Source: Ectothiorhodospira mobilis
GTDB taxonomy: Bacteria; Pseudomonadota; Gammaproteobacteria; Ectothiorhodospirales; Ectothiorhodospiraceae
Reading direction: 5' to 3'
Length of the DNA stretch: 64,000 nt
Assembly (NCBI RefSeq): GCF_900114895.1
Contig: NZ_FOUO01000010.1
Location: 1-64,000, forward strand
The notes under the pieces were generated by a model. That model was not told the DNA's origin. It worked only from the letters and a program-made list of their open reading frames with translations, and did no database searches. The position numbers were made by a program, and so were the translations under genes. Position 1 is the first letter of the stretch. The number at the start of each line of letters is the position of its first letter. This document shows, piece by piece, positions 42,856-51,852 of this stretch.

Positions 42856-44808
42856 TCAGTCCCCCGCCAGTTTCAGGGCGCGCAGCCGGGAGGTCTTCTT
42901 GTGCTGGTGGGCCTGCATGCGCATCAGTATATCGTTGAGGGTGCTCACCGCGTCCAGGATGTAGGGCCCCTTGTTGAGCATGACGCATTCGGCACGCCCG
43001 GCCATGGCGGCGTCGGTGAGCTCGGGGCGGGAGAGACCGCCGCTCTTGGCCAGGGTCTCCAGCACCTGGGTGGCCCAGATGACGGGGACATGGGCCGCCT
43101 CGCAGAGCCATAGGATCTCCTCCTGGACCTCCGCCAGCCGTTCCCCGCCGATCTCCACCGCCAGGTCCCCCCGGGCGATCATCACCCCCAGGCGGTGGCG
43201 CCCCAGGGTGGAGAGGATGATCTCCGGCAGGTGCTCCACGGCGCGGCGGGTCTCGATCTTGGCCACGATCCTCAGCCCGTGCCCGCCCCGCTGCGCCAGG
43301 GCGTCCATGAGGGCGGTCATATCCTCCCGGGACTCCACGAAGGAATACCCCACCAGGTCGGCATGGGCCGCGACGAAGTCCAGGTCCCCAAGGTCCTGAC
43401 GGCTCAGGGGGGGCAGTTTGAGGTCCGCACCGGGGAAGTTGATGCCCTTGTCGGCCCGCAGGCGGTTCCCCTGGGGGCGGCAGTGCTGGATGCGCAGGAC
43501 GACCCCGTCCGCATCCCGGGACTCCACCACGCCGCCGATCTTGCCGTCGTCGATCCATACCGGCTGGCCGGGTTCCAGGGAGTCCAGGGCCTCCGGGGTG
43601 GAGCAGGCGATGCGGGCCGGGGCCGTCACCTGGCCGTGTTCGTCCGTTTCCGCCGGGCGGCCGGGCAGGGGGTCCCGGGTGAGCCGGAGTTGGGAGCCCC
43701 GGTAGAGGCGGATGGACACCGGCTCCCGGGTGAGCCATTCCAGCTGGAAGGTCTGCAGGGTTTGCCAGGACCCGTCCTCCCCGCGGCGTTCATGCTGGAA
43801 CGGGGTCTCGTCGCTGATATAGGCCCCCTGGTCCAGGGTGATCTGCCAGGCCCCGCCGGGGAGGGCCTGGTCCACCCGGAAGGTGCGCCGCTTGCCGCGG
43901 GTGTCGCGGCAGCGCAGCCGGTCGCCGCTGGCGAAGCGTTCCAGGACCTCTGCCGGCAGCGCGAAGCGGTGCCGGGCGGTGCCCAGGGCCTGGCCCTGGG
44001 GGGCCACCCGGGGGATCAGGGTGATGCAGGCGGGTTCCATGACCCGTCCCAGGAGATTGCGCTGGGGCTTGAGATGGGCCACGGCGGGGCGAAAATCCAG
44101 GGGGCCGGTGCGCAGCTTGTGTCCCGCCAGGTCCATGAGCAGGGTGCAGCGCTGTCCCAGATGGGCCTCGGCATGGCGCAGGTGGGCGATCATCTGTGCC
44201 CACTGCTCCGGGCCGTCATGGGCACAATTGATGCGCGCGCAGTTCATGCCCCGTTCCATGAGGGACTGGACCAGTTGCCCGTTCACCGCCGCCTCACTGG
44301 GCAGGGTGACCATGATGCGCACGTCCCTGGGGGCGCAGGGGGCGCCGAACAGGCGGTCGGCGTTCTCCACCAGGGTGCGTTCCCCGGTGTCGAAGTCGAT
44401 GGCCGGGGTGTCCTCCAGGGGCGGCAGTGCACGTCCCGCCAATTGTGCCAGGATATGCATCACCTGCTGGATGCTGTAGAGCACATGGGCCTCGGTGCGT
44501 CCCAGGGAGGAGAGCCCGCGGGCCGCCAGGGCCCCTTGCAGGGGGCGCAGGTCCAGGGCACGGAAGGCCAGGTAATGGGCCAGGTTGTGGGCGGAGAGGG
44601 GAATGTCCGCCGGGTAGTCCGGTTCGAAACGCTGCAGGCGCCGGCGTCCCCCCTGCACCACGTCCTCGTGCAGGGCCAGCAGAGCATCCAGCAGGGTGTT
44701 CCAGGTGTCGCCGTCGAAGGGGGGCTTTGGCGGGGGCAGCCGGCGGGTCACGGTGCTGTAGGGCGGGGCGGTGGCGTCTTCCGGGATGGGGCTTGGGGAT
44801 TCGGACAT
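42856..44808 (-). CDS. atypical pyruvate kinase-like protein
   Basis: ATG 44808 gives 650 aa; the ribosome site is poor. Residues about 1-160 form an unrelated helical extension. The kinase barrel follows: IMVTLPSEAAVNGQLVQSLM and RINCAHDG (motif 1), a B-domain insertion, DKGINFPGADLKLPPLS, the catalytic KIETRRAVEHLPEI, MIARGDLAVEIGGERL and VIWATQVLETLAKSG. The protein ends soon after the barrel, so the C-terminal allosteric domain is missing. B-domain sequence is long and diverged. It may be a pyruvate kinase paralogue with another substrate or a regulator. Confidence 0.82.
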   Translation of the reverse strand: MSESPSPIPEDATAPPYSTVTRRLPPPKPPFDGDTWNTLLDALLALHEDVVQGGRRRLQRFEPDYPADIPLSAHNLAHYLAFRALDLRPLQGALAARGLSSLGRTEAHVLYSIQQVMHILAQLAGRALPPLEDTPAIDFDTGERTLVENADRLFGAPCAPRDVRIMVTLPSEAAVNGQLVQSLMERGMNCARINCAHDGPEQWAQMIAHLRHAEAHLGQRCTLLMDLAGHKLRTGPLDFRPAVAHLKPQRNLLGRVMEPACITLIPRVAPQGQALGTARHRFALPAEVLERFASGDRLRCRDTRGKRRTFRVDQALPGGAWQITLDQGAYISDETPFQHERRGEDGSWQTLQTFQLEWLTREPVSIRLYRGSQLRLTRDPLPGRPAETDEHGQVTAPARIACSTPEALDSLEPGQPVWIDDGKIGGVVESRDADGVVLRIQHCRPQGNRLRADKGINFPGADLKLPPLSRQDLGDLDFVAAHADLVGYSFVESREDMTALMDALAQRGGHGLRIVAKIETRRAVEHLPEIILSTLGRHRLGVMIARGDLAVEIGGERLAEVQEEILWLCEAAHVPVIWATQVLETLAKSGGLSRPELTDAAMAGRAECVMLNKGPYILDAVSTLNDILMRMQAHQHKKTSRLRALKLAGD

Positions 44809-45019
44809 GCGGCATGTACCGTTCAGGGGATGGGGCGGAGGGATCGCCGTTCCTCTTGTGCTTACCACGAGATCATGAAGTTTGGGTGACAGCCGGGCCG
44901 GTCCCCCAGGGGCCGGGATGGCGTCCTGGGTACGGCGGGCGCGGTCAATAAAACGTCATATTCCTCCCTTAGCATGACCGCGGACTGATCCAAACCTTGA
45001 ATCACCGGTGACGAGGAAC

Positions 45020-45826
45020 ATGATCCCCATGAAGCACACCTACGCCCTTCTGGCGGCCGGACTGGCCTTTTCCCTTCTGGGAACGGGTTGCCAGACCGCG
45101 CCGACCAACGGAAACGAAGACGATACCACGTCCAAGCCCCGCGCCGAGCAGTCCGCCGCCCAGTCCGCAAACTGGTATGCCAAGGACGGTTTCCGGGTCA
45201 CCCTGGAGGACAGTCGCCTGTGGGTGCTCAAGCCCGGTCAGGAGAAGAGCGGCAAGCACGTGACCTTCATCGGTGCCGGTCCCCAGGGGCTGACGGTCAA
45301 GGCCCTGGACAACGAGACCGCCCTGGAGTACCTGGCGGCCAAGCCGGGCTTTGAGGTGAGCGTGGAGGACGGCCGCCTGTGGGTGCTCAAGCCCGGTCAG
45401 GAGAAGAGCGGCAAGCACGTGACCTTCATCGGTGCCGGTCCCCAGGGGCTGACGGTCAAGGCCCTGGACAACGAGACCGCCCTGGAGTATCTGGCGGCCA
45501 AGCCGGGTTTCGAGGTGAGTGTGGAGGACGGCCGCCTGTGGGTGCTCAAGCCCGGTCAGGAGAAGAGCGGCAAGCACGTGACCTTCATTGGCGCCGGTCC
45601 CAAGGGCATGACCCTCAAGGCCCTGGACAATGAGACCGCCCTGGAGTACATGGCCGCCAAGCCGGGCTTCGAGGTGAGCATGGAAGACGGCCGCCTGTGG
45701 GTGCTCAAGCCCGGCGATAAGATGAGCGGCAAGCATGTCACCCGCATCGCTGCCGGTCCCCAGCGCACCACCCTCAAGGCCCTGGATGAGGAGACCATGC
45801 AGCGCTATCTCTCCTATCGGCCCTGA
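45020..45826 (+). CDS. lipoprotein of four 53-residue tandem repeats
   Basis: ATG 45020 follows GAGGA; ATG 45029 is also possible. A signal peptide with lipobox (SLLGTGC, acylated Cys24) is followed by a 30-residue polar linker and four 53-residue units to the end. Each unit carries EDGRLWVLKPG, SGKHVTFIGAGP and ALDNETALEYL. Units 1-3 are nearly identical; unit 4 diverges. There are no Cys after the lipobox and no enzyme motif. Units look like small beta-rich modules, possibly for envelope binding. Function is unknown. Confidence 0.85.
   Translation: MIPMKHTYALLAAGLAFSLLGTGCQTAPTNGNEDDTTSKPRAEQSAAQSANWYAKDGFRVTLEDSRLWVLKPGQEKSGKHVTFIGAGPQGLTVKALDNETALEYLAAKPGFEVSVEDGRLWVLKPGQEKSGKHVTFIGAGPQGLTVKALDNETALEYLAAKPGFEVSVEDGRLWVLKPGQEKSGKHVTFIGAGPKGMTLKALDNETALEYMAAKPGFEVSMEDGRLWVLKPGDKMSGKHVTRIAAGPQRTTLKALDEETMQRYLSYRP
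45188..45823 (+). repeat. four in-frame 159-bp tandem repeats inside the lipoprotein gene
   Basis: Units run 45188-45346, 45347-45505, 45506-45664 and 45665-45823. The middle units are almost identical in DNA, pointing to recent duplication or gene conversion. Confidence 0.92.
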
Positions 45827-45890
45827 TCGCGTTCTGATCTTTGGTGGTAATGGCGCCGCATTCCGCAAGGGGTGTGGCGCTTATGCTTTG

Positions 45891-47658
45891 GGTGCGCCGA
45901 GCACCGGCTCGGCGCCCTTTCCTAAGCCGAGCTGGGGCTCGGCGTTCCCAGCATGACCCGCCTCGTGCGGGACCGGGAAATCCCCCGGCGGTGGCCATGA
46001 TGCCCGTGGCGGCCGGATGGCCGGTGGCCAACCGGCGTGCAGACTCTCTGGGGGCAGTCATCCATGCAATGTGAGCCCTTCCAGGCAATGGGCATCCAGG
46101 TGCGGTAGAAGCCGCGGCTGTACAACCCCTGGGAGCGCCGAGCCCCAGCTCGGCATCTTTTCCTAAGCCGAGCTGGGGCTCGGCGTTCCCGGCATGACCC
46201 GCCTCGCGCGGAACTGGTAAATCCCCGGCGGTGGCCACATGCCCGTGGCGGCCGGATGGCCGGTGGCCAACCGGCGTGCAGACTCTCTGGGGGCATTCAT
46301 CCATGCAATGTGAGCCCTTCCAGGCAATGGTGCATCCAGGTGCGGGGGAGAAGCACAGTTGTGCCTATCCCTGGGAGTGCCGAGCCCCAGCTCGGCATCT
46401 TTTCCTAAGCCGAGCTGGGGCTCGGCGCTCCCAGCATGACCCGCCTCGCGCGGAACTGGTAAATCCCCGGCGGTGGCCACATGCCCGTGGCGGCCGGATG
46501 GCCGGTGGCCAACCGGCGTGCAGACTCTCTGGGGCAGTCATCCATGCAATGTGAGCCCTTCCAGGCAATGGGCATCCAGGTGCGGTAGAAGCCGCGGCTG
46601 TACAATCCCTGGGAGCGCCGAGCCCCAGCTCGGCATTCTTTTCCTAAGCCGAGCCGGGGCGCGGCACTCCCAGCATGACCCGCCTCGTGCGGGACCGGGA
46701 AATCCCCCGGCGGTGGCCATGATGCCCGTGGCGGCCGGATGGCCGGTGGCCAACCGGCGTGCAGACTCTCTGGGGGCATTCATCCATGCAATGTGAGCCC
46801 TTCCAGGCAATGGGCATCCAGGTGCGGTAGAAGCCGCGGCTGTACAACCCCTGGGAGCGCCGAGCCCCAGCTCGGCATTCTTTTCCTAAGCCGAGCCGGG
46901 GCGCGGCACTCCCAGCATGACCCGCCTCGTGCGGGACCGGGAAATCCCCCGGCGGTGGCCATGATGCCCGTGGCGGCCGGATGGCCGGTGGCCAACCGGC
47001 GTGCAGACTCTCTGGGGGCATTCATCCATGCAATGTGAGCCCTTCCAGGCAATGGTGCATCCAGGTGCGGGGGAGAAGCACAGTTGTGCTTATCCCTGGG
47101 AGTGCCGAGCCCCGGCTCGGCATTCTTTTCCTAAGCCGAGCTGGGGCTCGGCGTTCCCAGCGTGACCTGCCTCGCCCGGAACCGGGAAATCCCCCGGCGG
47201 TGGCCATGATGCCCGTGGCGGCCGGATGGCCGGTGGCTAACCGGCGTGTAGACTCTCTGGGGCAGTCATCCATGCAATGTGAACCCTTCCAGGTAATGGG
47301 GCATCCAGGTGCGGGGGGAGAAGCACAGTTGTGCCTATCCCTGGGAGCGCCGAGCCCCAGCTCGGCATTCTTTTCCTAAGCCGAGCTGGGGCTCGGCGTT
47401 CCCAGCATGACCCGCCTTGCCCGGAACCGGGAAATCCCGCCCCGTTGGTGGCCATGATGCCCGTGGCGGCCGGATGGCCGGTGTCCAACCGGCGTGTAGA
47501 CTCTCTGGGGCAGTCATCCATGACATGCGAGCCCTTCCAGGCAATGGGGCATCCAGGTGCGGTAGAAGCCGCGGCTGTACAACCCCTGGGAGCGCCGAGC
47601 CCCAGCTCGGCATCTTTTCCTAAGCCGAGTTGGGGCCCGGCGCTCCCAGCATGACCCA
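45891..47658. repeat. seven tandem noncoding units of 239-245 bp with alternating hairpins
   Basis: The motif CATGACCCGCC or a close variant recurs at 45952, 46193, 46435, 46674, 46916, 47161, 47406 and 47650, so seven full units plus partial ends fill the whole gap between the lipoprotein and phosphatase genes. Each unit ends in a palindromic element of about 64 bp: 26-bp terminal arms (CTGGGAGCGCCGAGCCCCAG and its inverse) around a 12-bp centre. Just before it lies a hairpin of two kinds: type A (AGCCGCGGCT inside GTA/TAC) in units 1, 3, 4, 7 and type B (GCACAGTTGTGC inside GGGA/TCCC) in units 2, 5, 6. Open frames here repeat in several frames and are not conserved as protein. Structure resembles REP/MITE-like elements amplified in tandem; function unknown. 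Confidence 0.93.
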
Positions 47659-47665
47659 CCGCGCC

Positions 47666-49462
47666 TTAGCGGGCCGCCTGCTCGGGCAGGGCGCCCTGCA
47701 GGCGATCCAGGATGCGGTCGCGGATGCGCTGCCCCGGCGTGGGACGGTGGACCTGGCAGTGGCGCTGCCACAGGGCGGGGTTCTCCAGGATCTGGACCGC
47801 CTGGGCGGGGATGTAGGTCCGGCCCGCACCGTCATCGGCGGCGGGGACGTGGACCGTGATCCCCTCCAACTCGCAGCGGCCGGGCTCCCCGAGGAGGAGA
47901 TCGGTGCCGTTGGGCAGGGTCCAGCCGTCCACCTGCACCCCCGAGGCATCGATCCGGGCCTGGGGGAAGGCCTCCTGCACGTCCACGAACAGCCGTTGGT
48001 TGAGGCCGCGGGGCTCGGTCACATCCAGCTCCAGATGCAGCACCTGGGCCACGCTGTGGGCGATGCCGGTGTTGTCCATCAGGCCGCGGGGGGCGCCGGG
48101 ACCGAAGCTCCAGAGGGGCACGTCCTCGGCAGTGTGTCCGTGGGTGGTCCAGCCGAAGACGGTGTGGCGATCGTTGACCACCTTGATCAGGGCCCGTTTC
48201 AGGCCGCGCACGGGTTCCTCGTCGCGGATGGCCGCCAGATCGTTTGCGTCCAGTGGGATGCCCCAGTGGCGCGCCACGGCATCCTGCAGCTCGGCGTCGG
48301 AGGGGTTATCCGGCAGCAGGTCAAGGAGCAGGCCCGCCGTCATCTGCATGCCTTGCACGGGTTCGATCACCGCCTCGGGGGTGGTGGCGGTGTAGCTGCC
48401 GCTGGTGGCCCAGTTGCCGATGCTCATGGCGCCGGTGTTGTGGTCGGGGACGACGATCACCAGGGTCTGGGGATCACGGCGGGCATAGTCCAGGGCCACT
48501 TTCACGGCGTCATCGAAGGCCAGGAAGTCGTGCAGGGCGTAGGCTACGTCGTTGTCATGCCCCGCCCAGTCCACCTGGCTGCCTTCCACCAGCAGGAAGA
48601 ACCCGGAGGGGTTACGGGACAACAGTTCGATGGCCTTGGCGGTCATGTCCGCCAGGGAGGGCTGTGCCCGGGCCTGATCCACCCGTGAAGGGTCATGATC
48701 AAGGGGATGGGCCAGCAGGTAACGGCGGTCCAGGTCCGCCATGAGATGGCTGTGGTCGAACAGACCCCAGACCCGTCCGGAGTGGATCGCCGCCAGCTCT
48801 TCGGCATGGTCCACCACGTGGTAGCCCCGTTCCTGCAGCACCTCCTCCAGGTCCAGGCCGTCCTCCCGGGTGCCGCCGGCGTCCCGGGGTAGCAGGTGGC
48901 GGTAGCCGCCCCCCAGGACCACGTCCAGGTCCTGGTGGACCAGGTGTTTCATGATGGTGTCCTCGTCACTGCGATCGTCCACATGGGCGGCGAAGGTGGC
49001 CGGTGTGGCATGGGTGATGCGGGAGGTGGCCACCAGGCCCGTGGACTTGTCCTGCAGCGCCGCCCCTTCCAGCACCGTGGCCAGGGGGCGGTAGGCCCAG
49101 GTGTCCCAGTCCACCCCGGCCGGCGGTTCGTAGGTGCTCACCACGTCATAGGGGCGCGGGGCCATGCCGATGTGGGGTTCGGTGGTCCTGTAGCCGGTGG
49201 CGAAGGCGGTGCCGGCGGCGGCGGAGCCGGTGATGACCGAGTTGGCCATGGTGGTGTCCACCATGCCGGAGAGGATGCCGTCCACCGCCAGGGGTTCATC
49301 CCGGTAGAGCCGGGCCAGCTTGACCACGGATTGGGATTGCCCGTCGGGGATCAGGACGATGACGTTGCGGGCCGTCTCCGCCCAGGCGGGGGAGACCAGG
49401 AGGGTACAGGTGAGGGTCACCGCCGTGATGGACAGGGACCGGAAGCGGAATCGTGGATCCAT
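47666..49462 (-). CDS. secreted alkaline phosphatase (PhoA superfamily)
   Basis: ATG 49462 (GAGGTG 5 bp upstream) gives 598 aa with a signal peptide cleaved after SPAWA. Metal ligands are seen in VIVLIPDG, VEGSQVDWAGHDND, VVPDHNTG and THGHTAEDVPLWSFGP. The nucleophile region reads VITGSAAAGTAFATG: the Ser is kept, but the Asp before it in classical PhoA (TDSA) is Gly. The C-terminal 130 residues are an extra domain. It should release phosphate in the periplasm. It is 92 bp after the sulfotransferase gene and 11 bp from the tandem array. Confidence 0.9.
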   Translation of the reverse strand: MDPRFRFRSLSITAVTLTCTLLVSPAWAETARNVIVLIPDGQSQSVVKLARLYRDEPLAVDGILSGMVDTTMANSVITGSAAAGTAFATGYRTTEPHIGMAPRPYDVVSTYEPPAGVDWDTWAYRPLATVLEGAALQDKSTGLVATSRITHATPATFAAHVDDRSDEDTIMKHLVHQDLDVVLGGGYRHLLPRDAGGTREDGLDLEEVLQERGYHVVDHAEELAAIHSGRVWGLFDHSHLMADLDRRYLLAHPLDHDPSRVDQARAQPSLADMTAKAIELLSRNPSGFFLLVEGSQVDWAGHDNDVAYALHDFLAFDDAVKVALDYARRDPQTLVIVVPDHNTGAMSIGNWATSGSYTATTPEAVIEPVQGMQMTAGLLLDLLPDNPSDAELQDAVARHWGIPLDANDLAAIRDEEPVRGLKRALIKVVNDRHTVFGWTTHGHTAEDVPLWSFGPGAPRGLMDNTGIAHSVAQVLHLELDVTEPRGLNQRLFVDVQEAFPQARIDASGVQVDGWTLPNGTDLLLGEPGRCELEGITVHVPAADDGAGRTYIPAQAVQILENPALWQRHCQVHRPTPGQRIRDRILDRLQGALPEQAAR

Positions 49463-49554
49463 TCTACACCTCGCATCGGTTCGCATGGCTTGGGGGCGTG
49501 CCCCCTGGGGGGCACGGCTGCGGCACCGGCTGCAAGGCGTGTGCAGGGCCCGCG

Positions 49555-50337
49555 CTATTCGCCGGCGCCGTGGGATGAGGCTAGACCGGCGGGATGACGG
49601 GCCGGTGAAGGTTCCCTGACGGGGGGTTGATGGGGGGTGGCGATGCGGGCGGTTTCACGTTTCACCGCCGGCACCGGCAGATCCCGCCCCAGGGGGTAGC
49701 CCAGGGCCTGCATCTCCGCCCCCAGCTCCCGGTCGAAGATCGCCATCTGTTCCGGGGTGAGCTGCTGCAGGTAGCGGTGCCGTGAATCCCGGCGCACGGT
49801 GTTGGATTGGGTGATCTTGTAGTCGCCGCCGTGGATCAGGTCAAAGGGCTCGAAGGGATAGAGCTTCTCGAAGGGCAGGCCCAGGAATTCCAGGAGCCCG
49901 GACAGGGTCGCATCCGGGTCCTGCACCAGGTCCTCGTAGTGCACCCGGTACCAGGATTCCGGGTGATCCAGGTAGGTGCGGTAGATGCGCCGCCAGCGGG
50001 CCAGCAGGCCCAGGTCGATGTCCGCCTCCCGCCGGCCGGGGCGCCAGAACAGGTAGGCATAGCCGGATTCCACCGTGGAGAGATAGGAGTCCCGCGGGTC
50101 CCGGGCCAGCCAGATGCGCCGGTCGAACCCCTGCCAGGGGCGCAAGCGGTGCTGCAGGTAGATGAGATCCAGGGGCTTGATGCAGACCGTGCCGCGATGG
50201 CGCAGTCCCAGCATATTGCGCAGCAGGGCCCAGGAGGAGCTGATGTCGCTGTAGGCCCGGATCTGGGAATGGCCGCCGAGGATATGGGACAGCAGGGTGC
50301 TGCCGGAGCGCATGGAATAGCCGATGATGACGCGCAT
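49555..50337 (-). CDS. PAPS-dependent sulfotransferase family protein
   Basis: ATG 50337 with GAGG upstream gives 260 aa. The 5'-phosphosulfate loop is YSMRSGSTLLSHIL; the 3'-phosphate motif is WLARDPRDSYLSTVESGY. A later segment (YRVHYEDLVQDP, LLEFLGLPF) is typical of the family. It would sulfate a carbohydrate or lipid acceptor. Its C-terminal 40 residues are Pro/Arg-rich and probably disordered. It lies between porin and phosphatase. Confidence 0.88.
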   Translation of the reverse strand: MRVIIGYSMRSGSTLLSHILGGHSQIRAYSDISSSWALLRNMLGLRHRGTVCIKPLDLIYLQHRLRPWQGFDRRIWLARDPRDSYLSTVESGYAYLFWRPGRREADIDLGLLARWRRIYRTYLDHPESWYRVHYEDLVQDPDATLSGLLEFLGLPFEKLYPFEPFDLIHGGDYKITQSNTVRRDSRHRYLQQLTPEQMAIFDRELGAEMQALGYPLGRDLPVPAVKRETARIATPHQPPVREPSPARHPAGLASSHGAGE

Positions 50338-50378
50338 GAAGGGCCGCCTCTTTCGGTTGGTCAGGGGGATGTACAAAC

Positions 50379-50407
50379 GAAAAGGCCGGGGCACAAAGGC
50401 CCCGGCC
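50379..50407 (-). terminator. terminator of the porin gene
   Basis: GGCCGGGGC (50384-50392) pairs with GCCCCGGCC (50399-50407); on the minus strand a TTTT run follows at 50380-50383. It lies about 35 bp after the porin stop. Confidence 0.9.
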
Positions 50408-50442
50408 CCGACTGCTTCAGTGGAAGCGGTCAGCGTTCGCCA

Positions 50443-51468
50443 TTACATGGAGAACTTGTGCTGGAAACCCAGGCCCAGATGGGTCTCCTCGAATTCCGTC
50501 TCGTCCTGTTCCACCTGGGAGTAGTAGGCGAAGAGCTTGCTGGCCTTGCCCATCTTGTAGTCGGCCCCGATGGCCATCAGGCTCCGTTCGTCGTCGAGCT
50601 GGTCCATGTCGGTGACGCCGTACTGGGCCTTGAACTTCCACCGGTCCACGCCGTAGGCGCCGCTCACCAGGGTGGTGGTGTCTTCATAGGTCTTGCCACC
50701 CACGTCTTCGCTGGATTCGGCGGTCTGCACCAGGCCACCGAACTCGAAGTTGCCCATGTTCATCATGCCCACGGCGCGGAAGGCGTCGACGTAGTCATCG
50801 CCTTCCTCGGGGGAGAGGGCGGCATCGAAGGTGTCGTCGCCCATCTCGGAATCGTAGGCCAGGGCGCCGTAGAAGGTGCCGTTGTCGAACACCAGGGAGG
50901 AGGAGATGGAGTCGGCCGGACCGTCCCGATCGCTGGCTTCATCGTCTTCGCCCGGCATGAAGGCCACGTTCACGGTGACCACGTCGCCCAGCTTGGGGGA
51001 GGTGTACTGCAGGATGTTGCTCTCGCGGTTCTCGCCAGCGGCGATGTGCTTGATGTCGCCCCCCAGGTCACCGAACTGGTCCACATCCCCCTGGGCCTTC
51101 TTGAAGGGGGTGTCGAACTTACCCACCTTGAAGGTACCCATGGTGGCATGCTGCAGGCCGCCGTAGATGTTGCGCTGCTTGAAGGTCTCACCACCACTGT
51201 CACCTTCGTCCACGTCCACGCCGAACTCCAGGCCGTAGATGGCGGTCAGGTCCCGGGCGTCCAGGTCGAAGGAGCCCTTCACCCCCAGGCGGGAGTCGTT
51301 GCTCTGCAGCTGCCAGTTGTCCACATCGGTGATGCCGTTCTTGTCGGTTTCTTCAATGCCTTCATAGGTCACGTTGACCTTGCCGTAGACGGTGGGACCG
51401 CCGGCCAGGGCAACGGCGGGAAGGGCGAACAGGGAACCGACGGCGATAGCGATTGCGTGTTTCTTCAT
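50443..51468 (-). CDS. general outer-membrane porin (OmpC/Gram-negative type)
   Basis: ATG 51468 follows AAGGAGA and gives 341 aa with a signal peptide (MKKHAIAIAVGSLF, ending AVALA). The mature part opens with TVYGKVNVTYEG and DSRLGVKGSFDLD, then GLEFGVDVDEGD, FKQRNIYGGLQH and TPFKKAQGD, the usual 16-strand trimeric porin pattern. Acidic residues are abundant. The last residues are QHKFSM, with Met after the terminal aromatic that BAM normally recognises. Four Pho-box-like repeats upstream suggest induction by phosphate starvation, so an anion-selective, PhoE-like role is possible. Confidence 0.9.
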   Translation of the reverse strand: MKKHAIAIAVGSLFALPAVALAGGPTVYGKVNVTYEGIEETDKNGITDVDNWQLQSNDSRLGVKGSFDLDARDLTAIYGLEFGVDVDEGDSGGETFKQRNIYGGLQHATMGTFKVGKFDTPFKKAQGDVDQFGDLGGDIKHIAAGENRESNILQYTSPKLGDVVTVNVAFMPGEDDEASDRDGPADSISSSLVFDNGTFYGALAYDSEMGDDTFDAALSPEEGDDYVDAFRAVGMMNMGNFEFGGLVQTAESSEDVGGKTYEDTTTLVSGAYGVDRWKFKAQYGVTDMDQLDDERSLMAIGADYKMGKASKLFAYYSQVEQDETEFEETHLGLGFQHKFSM

Positions 51469-51541
51469 GGGATGGGTCTCCTTCATGATTTCAGATGCGA
51501 TCCGGCTGTTGGATTTCGCGTCCGTACTATGGGGGGAGACT

Positions 51542-51581
51542 GTGACGCAGGAATGAAAATGCGGTGACGGTTTCGTGAAAT
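51542..51581 (-). promoter_or_regulatory. four tandem Pho-box-like heptamers upstream of the porin
   Basis: Reading the minus strand, ATTTCAC (51581-51575), CCGTCAC (51570-51564), TTTTCAT (51559-51553) and GCGTCAC (51548-51542) stand exactly 11 bp apart. PhoB dimers bind pairs of 7-bp sites separated by 4 bp. A CATAGT-like -10 follows about 11 bp after the last site, as in PhoB promoters where the box replaces the -35. Confidence 0.7.
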
Positions 51582-51852
51582 CGGGGAACTTTATTCTTGA
51601 CATTCCGCAGGTTGCGCGCCTTGCGTTTCGCTTGGGAGAGGGAAAGGACGTCCTTTCAAAAATGAAATCCCGTTGTCATGTTCGCCCCGTATGATGCGTC
51701 CAGTCTCCCGGATGGAGACGGTCAGCGGCCCGCATGGATCCATGGGGAAACCCTGGATCGGGGAACCGGTGAGCGGATGTGTGCCAGGACGGCCTTTTCT
51801 CCTTCACGAGGGCTTGCTGCCCTGCACCTCTGCAGAAAGATGGCGATCCTTG

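Noticed and set aside
45891-47658. Integron attC array or second CRISPR array
   Set aside because: Units are about 240 bp with no intervening cassettes or unique spacers, and attC core sites are not seen.
45841-47771. Many 60-140-residue open frames within the tandem array
   Set aside because: Several frames on both strands stay open because of the repeat; none has a ribosome site, and indels between units shift frames, so no protein is conserved.
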